64,000 bases of DNA. Source: WGMI01 sp041739275 (GTDB lineage: Bacteria > Bacteroidota > Bacteroidia > Flavobacteriales > Schleiferiaceae). The number at the start of each line of letters is the position of its first letter. The first letter of the stretch is position 1. The notes under the pieces are model-generated. The model was given only the letters and a program-made list of their open reading frames with translations, was not told where the DNA came from and ran no database searches. Shown piece after piece: positions 45,306 through 54,254 of this stretch. The translations under genes and the position numbers were made by a program. The stretch spans positions 46,095-110,094 of the forward strand of contig JBGSOF010000050.1 in NCBI GenBank assembly GCA_041739275.1, written 5' to 3'.

Positions 45306-45974
45306 ATGGCTCAAAGACTTGCAGTAATCGGAATGGGGCAATTCGGAGGGGCCATTGCGCGCAGGCTTACCGAAAAGGGCTCAGAGGTTTTGGCGATCGA
45401 CAACGACGAAGAGAAAATCGAAGCGATCAAAGACGATGTGGCCTATGCGGTCACGCTTGATTCGACCGACAAACGCGCACTCGAGTCTCAGAATGTAACC
45501 GACATGGATGCCGTGGTGGTGTGCATCGGAGCGAATTTCCAGGCGATGTTGCTCACCACCTTTATTCTTCAAGAACTGGGCGTCAAGCGAATCATCGCTC
45601 GCGCACAGGGTTCGACTCAGCGGTGCATTCTCGAAAAAATGGGCATTGGGGAGATTCTTCAACCCGAAGAAGAAGTGGCGAACAACGTCGCGGAGCAGTT
45701 GACAAATCCGGGAATTTTGATGTGCATGACGCTGCCGGACGATTATGAAATCATCGAAATCAAGGCCCCAAAAGCCGTTCACAATCGCACTTTGGGCGAC
45801 ATTGGTCTGAGAGAAAAGTATCAACTGAATTTGATCACGCTTTTGAAGAAAAGCGAGGAGAAATATCACATTCAGGGAATCCCCGACGCCAATACCCCGC
45901 TCGAACCCGAAGATTTGATTGTCATTTTTGGGAAGCGCAAATACATCGATCGGTTTATCGAAATCAATCGCTAA
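45306..45974 (+). CDS. TrkA/KtrA-type potassium uptake regulator
   Basis: This 222-residue protein is a single RCK unit: an N-terminal Rossmann fold with the GMGQFGGAIA nucleotide loop and the acidic AIDNDEEKI, then a C-terminal RCK-C domain (IIEIKAPKAVHNRTLGDI). It should gate a TrkH/KtrB-type potassium channel in response to nucleotide. The membrane partner is not next to it in this window. It lies 5 nt after the PLP gene, so the two are probably cotranscribed. Confidence 0.9.
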   Translation: MAQRLAVIGMGQFGGAIARRLTEKGSEVLAIDNDEEKIEAIKDDVAYAVTLDSTDKRALESQNVTDMDAVVVCIGANFQAMLLTTFILQELGVKRIIARAQGSTQRCILEKMGIGEILQPEEEVANNVAEQLTNPGILMCMTLPDDYEIIEIKAPKAVHNRTLGDIGLREKYQLNLITLLKKSEEKYHIQGIPDANTPLEPEDLIVIFGKRKYIDRFIEINR

Positions 45975-45994
45975 TCCTTTTACCTTCACGCTCT

Positions 45995-46522
45995 ATGAAG
46001 CACTCTAAACTCCGCTGGTCGGCCCTGTTTCTCGTCGCAATTGCTGCCGCTGTCGCATGCAAAAAAGAAGATTCGACGAACGATACAGCTCCGGTAGGGC
46101 TCAGCACCCGCTTGGTGGGCGAATGGACCATGACCGAGCTCTTTTACGACACCGAGATCCCAAATCCGGCCGTGCCGGGAACTTCGATTCCGCTTCAGGG
46201 ACAGGCTCAGAATGTGAGCGGAGATTTTTCGGTGAGCGGCAATCCGCAGGAGGTCGATTACACCTTGGGTTTTGATGTCACTCTGCCCCCGCCACTGAGC
46301 ATGGGGATACCCATCAATATTGCGCGTTCGGGTACTTGGATCGTGACGAGCAACGACACCCGGGTGATCGTGGAAGATGCCGTGAGCGGGGAACTCATCA
46401 TTTACGAAGTGCTCGAGAACGAACCCAACCGTCAGGTTTGGTCTTCTGAAGTGCCCTTCGAAATTCCGGGTACAGGGCTTACGCTGAGCTCGGACATCGA
46501 GTTCACTTTGGTGCGGAAGTAA
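45995..46522 (+). CDS. Lipoprotein, lipocalin-like
   Basis: The 175-residue product has a lipobox (AVAC, Cys22), an early LVGEWTMTELFYDTEIP motif and a series of strands ending in FTLVRK. This pattern is common in small Bacteroidota lipocalin-like lipoproteins. It follows the TrkA gene by 20 nt. Function unknown. Confidence 0.7.
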   Translation: MKHSKLRWSALFLVAIAAAVACKKEDSTNDTAPVGLSTRLVGEWTMTELFYDTEIPNPAVPGTSIPLQGQAQNVSGDFSVSGNPQEVDYTLGFDVTLPPPLSMGIPINIARSGTWIVTSNDTRVIVEDAVSGELIIYEVLENEPNRQVWSSEVPFEIPGTGLTLSSDIEFTLVRK

Positions 46523-46778
46523 ATCGCACTCGGTTTGTTGAAGAGCGAAGTTTAACCCGGCTTCACGTCAGAACTTCTTCAGAGTTGTCCGGGTATGTAT
46601 GAGCGCGGTGGGGCCTTTCACGAGCGAGCCTATGAAAGCACGGCAGCCCGAGTTCTCTTGAAAATTTCCGGAATGTTGACGAATCCGATCCATCGCGGCC
46701 TTGGGGATTCACACCCATCCATTTCACGGGTTCACAGGGCCGTCGGTGACGATAAACCCGAGCTCAAAATCATTTAAA

Positions 46779-47579
46779 TCACCCACCAAAACGCGCTTGG
46801 ATCAACTCGTGAAGTCGCTCGAGCTGTTCTTGAGCGTCGCTCGACGTCCAGTCTGATTCGGGGCGGAGTTGTTCTTCGACGAATCGCTTGGCTTCGGATG
46901 ACGTGGCAAAAGTGGCCAACTGTGAAATCGCTCGGTGATAATCCTCCGCGCTTCCGGCAAACAAGTGCTTGGTCAGCGCGATTCGATCGTTTAGGCCCAT
47001 TTCCCAAACCGTCGGGACTGCATTTTTGGGCGATTCTACAACTGCTTTCTCATCTTCGACAGCCCGGTGCGGGGCAGCCTCAGAGGGAAGTTCCGGTTTC
47101 GGCTTGGCGGGAGGGGAAGGGCGCTCAGAAAATCGCTCGGCTTCGGTGTCTCGCGCGCTGAAATGGGGCGGGGGTCCTTGAGGAATCGGTACGATCACCA
47201 CCTCGGGACTGTGGACTCCGAAGCCCGGGTCTTGTTCGCTCGGGTTTTGTGAACCTAGGTTTTGCGTGCCCGTGTTCTGTGCTCCCGGGTTTTCTGTTCC
47301 CGGGTTTTCTCTCATAGTGCTCGACTGAAGCGGTGCGTCTGTTTGCAGAGCCGCTGCCATTCGCGCGCGTACAGCCCTGTCCATTTCGCTGCGCGCCATG
47401 CGTTCTCGTTCGAGAAATTCGAGCAACAGAGCGTCCGCATAAGCCTCCCGAAGCTCGGTAACCACCTCTGAACGAAGATCGGGTTCGCGCAAGAGTTGTT
47501 TGATGCGATCGAGCTTTAGTTCAATCGATCGAATCAAATGCGAAGGTTCGGTTTGGGCGGCGCCTGAATGAGATTGCAT
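46779..47579 (-). CDS. Conserved-type protein with coiled coil, pentapeptide-like tract and helical C-terminal domain
   Basis: This 266-residue protein has no signal peptide. Residues 12-80 are helical and charged (a probable coiled coil), 92-121 form six five-residue repeats of the type NPGTE/NPGAQ/NTGTQ, and a Pro-rich linker follows. The C-terminal 70 residues (LNDRIALTKHLFAGSAEDYHRAISQLATFATSSEAKRF) resemble a short helical domain seen at the end of many Bacteroidota proteins of unknown role. It is divergent from tdk. Confidence 0.7.
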   Translation of the reverse strand: MQSHSGAAQTEPSHLIRSIELKLDRIKQLLREPDLRSEVVTELREAYADALLLEFLERERMARSEMDRAVRARMAAALQTDAPLQSSTMRENPGTENPGAQNTGTQNLGSQNPSEQDPGFGVHSPEVVIVPIPQGPPPHFSARDTEAERFSERPSPPAKPKPELPSEAAPHRAVEDEKAVVESPKNAVPTVWEMGLNDRIALTKHLFAGSAEDYHRAISQLATFATSSEAKRFVEEQLRPESDWTSSDAQEQLERLHELIQARFGG

Positions 47580-47662
47580 AGTTGAAGAGCTTAAGAGAAT
47601 TCGACGGCATCGAAATTCGTTAGTTTTGACCGACGAGCACCATTCGCCCCTAATTTCGATCG

Positions 47663-48244
47663 ATGTTTCTTGAACAAGGCAGTGTCCCGAGCAGCGAATC
47701 GGGTTGGATTGAAGTCATCAGCGGCCCCATGTTTTCGGGCAAAACCGAAGAATTGATCCGAAGATTGCGCAGAGCACTGATCGCGGGGCAAGAGGTCGGC
47801 ATTTTTAAACCTTCGGTCGATACGCGCTACAGCCCCGACGAAGTCGTTTCTCACGATGCGCGCTCACTGCCTTCGATAGCCGTTCAAAAGGCCTTTGAAA
47901 TTCTCGAAAAAGCAAAGGGCTTTCGAGTGGTGGGCATAGACGAAGCGCAGTTCTTCGACGGCGATTTGGTCGACGTGGTCAACGAAATGGCCGATCGCGG
48001 GCAGAGAGTCGTCGTGGCGGGCCTGGATCTCGACCACCTCGGAAGACCCTTCGGGCCCATGCCCCAGCTTATGGCCACAGCCGAGTTCGTCACCAAGGTG
48101 CACGCCATTTGCGCCCGAACGGGGGGGTTGGCCCATTATTCTCTCCGAAAAGACCCCGAGGGCGGGCTGATCCAACTCGGACACGAAGATGCCTACGAAC
48201 CCGTTTCGCGCTCGGTTTTCTCGAAAATGAGGCGAAATCGATGA
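47663..48244 (+). CDS. tdk: Thymidine kinase
   Basis: This 193-residue enzyme phosphorylates thymidine in the salvage pathway. The P-loop GPMFSGKTEELIRRL, the DEAQFF motif and AGLDLDHLGRPFGPM are all typical of type II thymidine kinases. The usual cysteine pairs of the zinc site are only partly present: one Cys (ICARTG) is seen, the second pair is weak. The stop overlaps the start of murF-alr (ATGA). Confidence 0.93.
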   Translation: MFLEQGSVPSSESGWIEVISGPMFSGKTEELIRRLRRALIAGQEVGIFKPSVDTRYSPDEVVSHDARSLPSIAVQKAFEILEKAKGFRVVGIDEAQFFDGDLVDVVNEMADRGQRVVVAGLDLDHLGRPFGPMPQLMATAEFVTKVHAICARTGGLAHYSLRKDPEGGLIQLGHEDAYEPVSRSVFSKMRRNR

Positions 48245-50724
48245 GCGCCATAAAGCTTGATTCAGGGCTTGATTCAGGGCTTGATTTCAAGACGCTTTGC
48301 CAGATTGCGAAAGGACGCCTCATGGGCAAGCCCGAGAGCGAGCCGCTCGGGGGTCTTTTGATCGACAGCCGCAGCTACAGAAGCGAACCGAATTCTGTTT
48401 TTTTCGCCCTTTCGGGCTCTGTGCACAATGGCCACGACCACATCGACGAATTGATGGCCCTCGGGCTCAAGTATTTTGTGGTCGAGCGGAAGCCTATTGG
48501 CCGCAAGCCTCCCGGAGTCTGCTTTTGTTTAGTTGAGAACACTCTCGAAGCGCTCCAAAGAATTGGTGAATGGAACCGCGATCGCCACAGAGCCCGGGTG
48601 GTGGGCATTACCGGCTCGAACGGAAAAACAGTTGTGAAGGAATGGGCGTTTCAGATTTTAAGATCTGATTTTGAGGTCGTTCGAAGTCCGAAGAGCTACA
48701 ACTCTCAAATCGGGGTGCCGCTTTCACTCTGGCAGATCGACACCCGACACGATCTCGCGATCATCGAAGTAGGCATTTCCAAACCGGGCGAAATGCGCAG
48801 TCAAGAACACATGGTGCGCCCCGAGATCGGCATCATCACCAATATCGGCAGCGCACATCAAGAGAACTTCTCGAGTGTCCGAGCCAAACTCAACGAAAAA
48901 TTTCAACTGTTTAAGAGGTCTAAAATCTTGATCTTCTGCGAAGACAGCCCATTAATTTCCGCCAAAGCACACAAGCTCAAGAATGTCGAATTGTGGGGAT
49001 GGTCGGCCCAACGAAAGGCGCGCATTTGGTTCGAAGAGCTGGAAATCAAGAAGAACAGCGCGCGTTTTTGGGTTCACGGAATCGGAGCTTCGTTTCGCGT
49101 TAAAATTCCCTTTGGCGACAGCGCCTCGATCGAGAATGCGCGACACTGTGTTTGCCTGATGGCCGCGCTCGGCATCGAAGCTTCGGCCATTGCGCGAAGG
49201 CTCGAAGCACTGGAGCCCATACAGATGCGCCTGGCTTTGGAGCCCGCACGTCATTCGAGTCTCTTGATTAACGACAGCTACAACTCCGATCTCGAATCGC
49301 TCAAAATAGCACTTGATTTCTTTGATTCTCAGCGAAAAAAGAGACGCGCTCTCCTCGTAATCTCCGACATGGAGCAAATCGGTCTCAAGCCCGAAAAATG
49401 GGTAAGCGAAATCGAGAAGTTGCTCGAGAACAGAGGCCTCTCGCGGGTTGTGGGAATTGGCGCGGCTTTGACCGCCCATCCCATTCGCTCTGTGCCGGAC
49501 TTTTCGGCCTATCCCGATGTCGCGGCTTTTTTGCGCGCCGAGCCTTCGTTTCCGCCCGAAAACAGCATTGTTTTGTTCAAGGGAGCACGAACCTTCGGCT
49601 TTGAAAAGCTCGCAGAGGTTTGGGCGGTAAAAAAACACCAAACCGAACTTCAGATCGACTTGAACGCCATGGCCGGGCAACTCAATTCGGTTCGCGCGCA
49701 GTTGGGCAAGAAGGTCAAATTGATGGCCGTGGTCAAAGCCTCTTCCTACGGGGCGGGTGGGCTCGAAGTAGCCTCCATGCTTCAGTTTCAAAAAGTGGAC
49801 TACCTCGCCGTGGCCTATGCCGACGAGGGCATCGAACTGCGTCAGTCGGGAATTGCCTTGCCCATTATGGTGATGAATCCCGAAGAGGAGGCCCTCGACC
49901 GAATGATTGAATTCTCGCTGGAGCCCGAGATTTATTCGTTCAAAATTTTGGAACTTTTCATCAAGGCTTTGCTCCGGAGCAATACCCGTTCTGAGCCCTT
50001 CCCCATTCATCTAAAGATAGATACCGGCATGCACCGTCTCGGCTTTGAACTCCGAGAAATGGCTTCGCTTTCGGCGGCCCTCACCGGACAAAGAGCACTA
50101 GCGGTTCGCAGTGTTTTCACTCATTTGGCGGCCAGCGAAAACCCCGAGGAACGCGATCGAACTTTGGCGCAATTAAAGAATTTCGACGAAGCATGTTCAG
50201 TTCTGGCACAGCAGGGTCAGCGCCCGTTTTTAAGGCATGTATTGAATTCTTCGGGAATTGTTCATTACCCTGATTTTCAATACGAAATGGTTCGCCTCGG
50301 CATTGGTTTATACGGATTAGACGAGCCCCTCGAGCAGCCGGTACTCAAGCTTTTGACCCGCATAAGTCAGATCAAGATGGTGCGAAAGGGCGAGAGTATC
50401 GGTTATGGATACAGTTTTGTGGCTCAAAGAGACATGCGTTCGGCGACGATTGCCATAGGATATGCCGACGGATTCGACCGTCGATTTTCCAACGGAATCG
50501 GAAGCGTTTGGATCAAGGGAAAGTCGGCAGCCGTGGTCGGAAAAGTGTGCATGGATTTGTGTATGGTCGATGTAACAGACATTGACTGTGCTGAAGGCGA
50601 CGAAGTCGAAATCTTTGGAGCCCATATTCACGTACAAGAACTGGCCTCGCGCATCGGGACCATTGCCTACGAAATCTTGACCGGAATTTCGCCCCGCGTT
50701 AAACGCGTATACCTCCAAGGGTGA
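48241..50724 (+). CDS. murF-alr: Bifunctional UDP-MurNAc-tripeptide:D-Ala-D-Ala ligase / alanine racemase
   Basis: The 827-residue fusion joins two peptidoglycan-precursor enzymes, as is usual in Bacteroidota. The MurF part occupies about residues 1-455 with the ATP loop GITGSNGKTVVKEW near residue 121. The alanine racemase part follows, with the PLP lysine (Lys499 in VVKASSYGAG), a DTGMHRLGF motif and the catalytic Tyr region GYGYSF. It makes D-Ala and ligates D-Ala-D-Ala. The ATG at 48241 overlaps the tdk stop; the stop overlaps the next gene's GTG (GTGA). Confidence 0.95.
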   Translation: MSAIKLDSGLDSGLDFKTLCQIAKGRLMGKPESEPLGGLLIDSRSYRSEPNSVFFALSGSVHNGHDHIDELMALGLKYFVVERKPIGRKPPGVCFCLVENTLEALQRIGEWNRDRHRARVVGITGSNGKTVVKEWAFQILRSDFEVVRSPKSYNSQIGVPLSLWQIDTRHDLAIIEVGISKPGEMRSQEHMVRPEIGIITNIGSAHQENFSSVRAKLNEKFQLFKRSKILIFCEDSPLISAKAHKLKNVELWGWSAQRKARIWFEELEIKKNSARFWVHGIGASFRVKIPFGDSASIENARHCVCLMAALGIEASAIARRLEALEPIQMRLALEPARHSSLLINDSYNSDLESLKIALDFFDSQRKKRRALLVISDMEQIGLKPEKWVSEIEKLLENRGLSRVVGIGAALTAHPIRSVPDFSAYPDVAAFLRAEPSFPPENSIVLFKGARTFGFEKLAEVWAVKKHQTELQIDLNAMAGQLNSVRAQLGKKVKLMAVVKASSYGAGGLEVASMLQFQKVDYLAVAYADEGIELRQSGIALPIMVMNPEEEALDRMIEFSLEPEIYSFKILELFIKALLRSNTRSEPFPIHLKIDTGMHRLGFELREMASLSAALTGQRALAVRSVFTHLAASENPEERDRTLAQLKNFDEACSVLAQQGQRPFLRHVLNSSGIVHYPDFQYEMVRLGIGLYGLDEPLEQPVLKLLTRISQIKMVRKGESIGYGYSFVAQRDMRSATIAIGYADGFDRRFSNGIGSVWIKGKSAAVVGKVCMDLCMVDVTDIDCAEGDEVEIFGAHIHVQELASRIGTIAYEILTGISPRVKRVYLQG

Positions 50725-51065
50725 GCGCAACCGAAAAAAAGCGCGTTTTGATGCGCGATTTTGCCTGGGTCGGAAGGCTACAGGGGCTGTGGATGTTGCT
50801 GCCGCTTTTGAGTTTTCCCTATTTGTATTATGTCTTGGGCGAAGAGCGCTTCGGGGCTCTGGTGGCGGCTCAAGCGCTGAGTGGCTTGTTTGCCGTGGTC
50901 GCCGACTTTGGCTTTCGCGCCTACCTTACCCGAGAGCTTCCCCTCCGCCCAACCCAAGAACACCCGGCCTTGGCCGCAACTCTGAGTTCGCTTCGAAGAC
51001 TGCCTGATTTTCAAGGCGATGCCCCTAGGGCCCTTCCCAACGAACCGAAATCAAAGTCTCGATGA
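50721..51065 (+). pseudogene. Truncated polysaccharide flippase (Wzx-like), N-terminal stub
   Basis: The first 75 residues resemble the start of Wzx/RfbX-type lipid-linked oligosaccharide flippases (LLPLLSFPYLYYVLGEERFGALVAAQALSGLFAVVADFGFRAYLTREL). A whole flippase has over 400 residues, but this frame ends after 114, with an unrelated tail. It starts with GTG overlapping the murF-alr stop and ends ATGA-overlapping the glycosyltransferase start, so both operon junctions look intact. An internal deletion of about 1 kb fits this, and the stub is unlikely to be functional. Confidence 0.75.
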
Positions 51066-51898
51066 ACAGCGATCTTCCGAGCCTTTCATGCTCGATCGTA
51101 TCCTACGGACACCCGATTCCCATGCTGAAGGGGGCAGTCGAGAGCGTGCGGCTGAGCTGGAAGGGGCGACTCAGGCTCGTCATCGTCGACAACCGCTCCG
51201 ATTCAGAACTCGGCGAATGGGCACAAAAAGAATCGGTGGAGTATATCGATCCCGGCTTGAATCTCGGCTTTGGAGCGGCCCACAATCGGGTGCTTCGGCA
51301 GTCGAAAGGCCAATTTGATTTTCACTTGGTCCTCAATCCCGATGTGCGGTTTGCTCCCGAAGTCTTGCCGGGGCTTGTCGATCGGTGGAAGGAGCTCGAA
51401 ACACCCGGTGTCGTGGCCCCGCTGATTCGCTATCCCGATGGTTCGATTCAATATTTGTGCAAGCGGCTGCCACACCCGGTCGATCTCTTTGCGCGCCGCT
51501 TTTTGCCGGGTTTTCTCAAGCCCATGTTTCGCGCCGGCTTCGAGGCCTACGAATTTCGAAGGGCAGATTATCTCAAGCCCATGCAAGTTCCGGTGCTTTC
51601 GGGCTGTTTTATGCTCTTCGACAACCCCTTGCTCGAGGCCTTAGGGGGCTTTGACGAGCGCTTTTTTCTTTATCTCGAAGATGTAGATTTTTGCAGAAGG
51701 GCGTCGCAAATTGCGCGAAATCACCACCACCCTGAATTCGAAATCGTGCACGACTACGGCAAAGATTCATATCGAAGTTTTCGATCGCTTCGGCTGCATG
51801 TGCAATCGGCCATTCGCTATTTTGACAAATGGTCGTGGTGGTTCGATTCCGAACGCGACGCGTTGAATAAATCCGCGCGATATACCCCGCTCCGATGA
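51062..51898 (+). CDS. Glycosyltransferase family 2 (rhamnosyltransferase-like)
   Basis: This 278-residue GT2 enzyme has a nucleotide-sugar-binding start (LSCSIVSYGHPIPMLKGAVES), IVDNRS, a DxD-like region (LVLNPDVRF) and the later FFLYLEDVDFCRRA block, common in WbbL-like rhamnosyltransferases. It presumably adds a sugar to a lipid-linked polysaccharide on the inner face of the membrane. It is coupled by ATGA overlaps to both neighbours. Confidence 0.88.
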   Translation: MNSDLPSLSCSIVSYGHPIPMLKGAVESVRLSWKGRLRLVIVDNRSDSELGEWAQKESVEYIDPGLNLGFGAAHNRVLRQSKGQFDFHLVLNPDVRFAPEVLPGLVDRWKELETPGVVAPLIRYPDGSIQYLCKRLPHPVDLFARRFLPGFLKPMFRAGFEAYEFRRADYLKPMQVPVLSGCFMLFDNPLLEALGGFDERFFLYLEDVDFCRRASQIARNHHHPEFEIVHDYGKDSYRSFRSLRLHVQSAIRYFDKWSWWFDSERDALNKSARYTPLR

Positions 51899-52968
51899 TG
51901 GATCCTACTCTTGGCTATGCCCTGCTGAGCGGTCTGCTGGCTTTTGGGGTGTGCTATTGGGCCATTCCGCCGATCATCAGGCTTAGCTTGATCAAGAAGC
52001 TCTACGACGAACCCGATGCGCGAAAAACGCACTCGAGGCGGATTGGAGCCTTGGGGGGCATCCCGATTTTTGGGAGTTTCTTGTTCAGTTTCGTGCTCTT
52101 TTCGGCCGGTTTAGATTACCCGCAGCAAAACTCGATTTTGGCGGCCTATCTGGTCCTTTTTTCAATGGGGGTCAAAGACGATTTGTTCCCGATGAGTCCG
52201 AACAAAAAAATATTCGGACAGCTCATCGCGGTTTCTCTGGTGGTTTTTGTCGGGAATGTTCGAATGGAGAGCTTTTACGGATTGTTCGGGATTAGCGAAC
52301 TGCCCTATGCCGTCAGCGTTCTTTGGTCGATTGTGTTGTTTTTGATGCTGATCAATTCGTTTAATTTCATCGATGGAATCAACGGATTGAGCGCGGGTTT
52401 GGGGGTGGTGATTTTGCTGATTTACGCCTACTGGTTCGAAAAGATGAACGAACCCTTGTTCTTAACCCTCTGCGCGAGTTATGCCGGAGCCCTGCTAGGG
52501 TTTTTCCCCTATAATTACCGGCGAAAAGCCAAGATTTTTATGGGCGACAGCGGCAGCATGATCCTTGGGTTTAATCTGGCGGTAATTACGGTTTTTTTCA
52601 TCCAAAAAAGTGTGGTGGCGGTTCCCAATTATTTCTACGCCATAAGTTCAGCCGTCTATGCGTTCGCCTTGGTGATTGTTCCGGTGTTTGACACGATACG
52701 CGTCGTCGTGCTTCGACTTTCTTCGGGTCGCTCTCCCTTCAGCCCCGACCGCAAGCACATTCACCACGTCTTGCTCGATCTCGGCTTGAGTCATCGGCAG
52801 AGTTCGGCTCTGTTGGTTTCGGTGACTTTGGGTTTTGCGCTCTTGGCCGGAGCTCTCAAAGACAGCATGTTGCCCAAATATCAGCTTCTTTTGTTCGTGG
52901 TTTTGGCGACGGCTTTAAGTCAAATTCCGGCCATATTGTTGAATCGAAATAAGGCGGAATCTCGATGA
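51895..52968 (+). CDS. WecA/TagO-like undecaprenyl-phosphate sugar-1-phosphate transferase
   Basis: This 357-residue multi-pass membrane enzyme belongs to the MraY/WecA family (PF00953). Conserved motifs are GVKDDLFPMSPNKK (the Asp pair), NSFNFIDGINGLSAGLG, FMGDSGSMILGF and the C-terminal HIHHVLLDLGLSHRQ, a WecA-like cytoplasmic loop. It starts glycan assembly by transferring a sugar-1-phosphate, likely GlcNAc-1-P, to undecaprenyl phosphate. ATGA overlaps on both sides tie it to the operon. Confidence 0.92.
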   Translation: MMDPTLGYALLSGLLAFGVCYWAIPPIIRLSLIKKLYDEPDARKTHSRRIGALGGIPIFGSFLFSFVLFSAGLDYPQQNSILAAYLVLFSMGVKDDLFPMSPNKKIFGQLIAVSLVVFVGNVRMESFYGLFGISELPYAVSVLWSIVLFLMLINSFNFIDGINGLSAGLGVVILLIYAYWFEKMNEPLFLTLCASYAGALLGFFPYNYRRKAKIFMGDSGSMILGFNLAVITVFFIQKSVVAVPNYFYAISSAVYAFALVIVPVFDTIRVVVLRLSSGRSPFSPDRKHIHHVLLDLGLSHRQSSALLVSVTLGFALLAGALKDSMLPKYQLLLFVVLATALSQIPAILLNRNKAESR

Positions 52969-54254
52969 AGAACATCTCCTTCGAAACCGTTCGAAAGTAC
53001 CTCATGGGCTTGGCGGTGTTTTGGATCGCCACGGGAGAACGCTTGGGGAACATACCGCTGGTGGTTTTTGCAGCGATTGTTTTGTTCGATGTGCGGCTCT
53101 GGAAAGATGCTTTTCAAACGAAACGACTCCAAGGCAGAGAACTCCTATTTTTTCCGAGTCTTTTGTTGTTTCTGCACAGCTTGAGTTACTATCTGTTCTC
53201 AGATCCCGTGGAGGTGGGGAGTTTGATTCAAGTTCGGGCGGCTTTCGGGCTCATTCCCTTGATTATTTTCCTGCTCGCCGACCGCATTCAGGGTTGGGGG
53301 CGAACATTTTTATTGAATTCACTTTTTTCAGGACTTCTGATCACTGCACTTTACGGTTTTGGCTTGGCATGGTGGCGAGCCGCGCATCGGATAGAGCCAA
53401 GTTTTTCGTTTTCCGATTACTTCTTCTACGACCGTTACAGCTTTCCGTTGGGATGGCACCCCGCCTACATGAGTCTTTTTGCGGGTTTGCTCATGATGTG
53501 GTTCGCAATGGAGCGCTTTCTGCCCTCTGCTGCCCGTTCGGTCTTCAAGCTGCGTGCGGGCCTGGGTCTGCTGTTCTGCGCGGCGCTCTTTTTTATTCTT
53601 CAGGGCCGGATGAATTGGATTGCGCTAATGCTAAGTCTTCCTGTGGTGTTCTTCACCTTTAAAAAAGAACTTATGCCGACGGCCATCTCTCCCAAACTTT
53701 GGCTGGCTTCCGGCATCGGTTTCGCCTTGTCTGTCGGCTTATTCATGTGGAAGGCGCCCGATTCGATTCGCACTCGATGGTCGCAGGGCATTTCGACCGA
53801 ATACAATCTCGCCTCTGCGGACATCGAAGATTTTAGCGGCTTCACCATTCGATTGGCCGAGTGGGAAGGGGTGCGACATGCGCTTGCCCGAGCTCCTTTT
53901 TACGGCTACGGCGCCGACGCCCAAAGAGAACTCGAAAAGTCTTATGCCGAGATCGGTTTTGTATTGGGTCAAAAGAACCGCTACAACGCCCACAGCATGT
54001 ATTACCAAAGCCTGCTCGCGGGCGGATGGATCGGCTTGGTTGTCTTGTTGTTTTTTGTGGGTTCCTTGCTGGTCTACGCCTTGCAAAATCGAGATCCTTT
54101 GCTTTTTGCCGCGGTTTTGTTTTTTGCCTTGAGCGGGCTCACCGAATCGTTGGCCGATCGCCAAAAAGGCGTGCTCTTTGCCGCGGTTATTCTGCCCTTG
54201 CTCGCAGTTTCGTTCGAAGGCGATCGATCACCAAAACGGCATAAAAAAAGCTAA
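52965..54254 (+). CDS. O-antigen ligase-like membrane protein (first of two)
   Basis: This 429-residue protein has about ten to twelve membrane segments and the Wzy_C/O-antigen-ligase-type periplasmic loop (RLAEWEGVRHALARAPFYGYG, then YNAHSMYYQSLLAGGWIGL). These proteins ligate or polymerise lipid-linked glycans in the periplasm. It overlaps the WecA-like gene in an ATGA. Its 3' end overlaps the end of the convergent ligase gene by 68 nt. Confidence 0.82.
   Translation: MKNISFETVRKYLMGLAVFWIATGERLGNIPLVVFAAIVLFDVRLWKDAFQTKRLQGRELLFFPSLLLFLHSLSYYLFSDPVEVGSLIQVRAAFGLIPLIIFLLADRIQGWGRTFLLNSLFSGLLITALYGFGLAWWRAAHRIEPSFSFSDYFFYDRYSFPLGWHPAYMSLFAGLLMMWFAMERFLPSAARSVFKLRAGLGLLFCAALFFILQGRMNWIALMLSLPVVFFTFKKELMPTAISPKLWLASGIGFALSVGLFMWKAPDSIRTRWSQGISTEYNLASADIEDFSGFTIRLAEWEGVRHALARAPFYGYGADAQRELEKSYAEIGFVLGQKNRYNAHSMYYQSLLAGGWIGLVVLLFFVGSLLVYALQNRDPLLFAAVLFFALSGLTESLADRQKGVLFAAVILPLLAVSFEGDRSPKRHKKS

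Noticed and set aside
46595..46777. 60-residue plus-strand frame between two convergent genes
   Set aside because: No signal, motif or spacing supports it, and its composition looks random.
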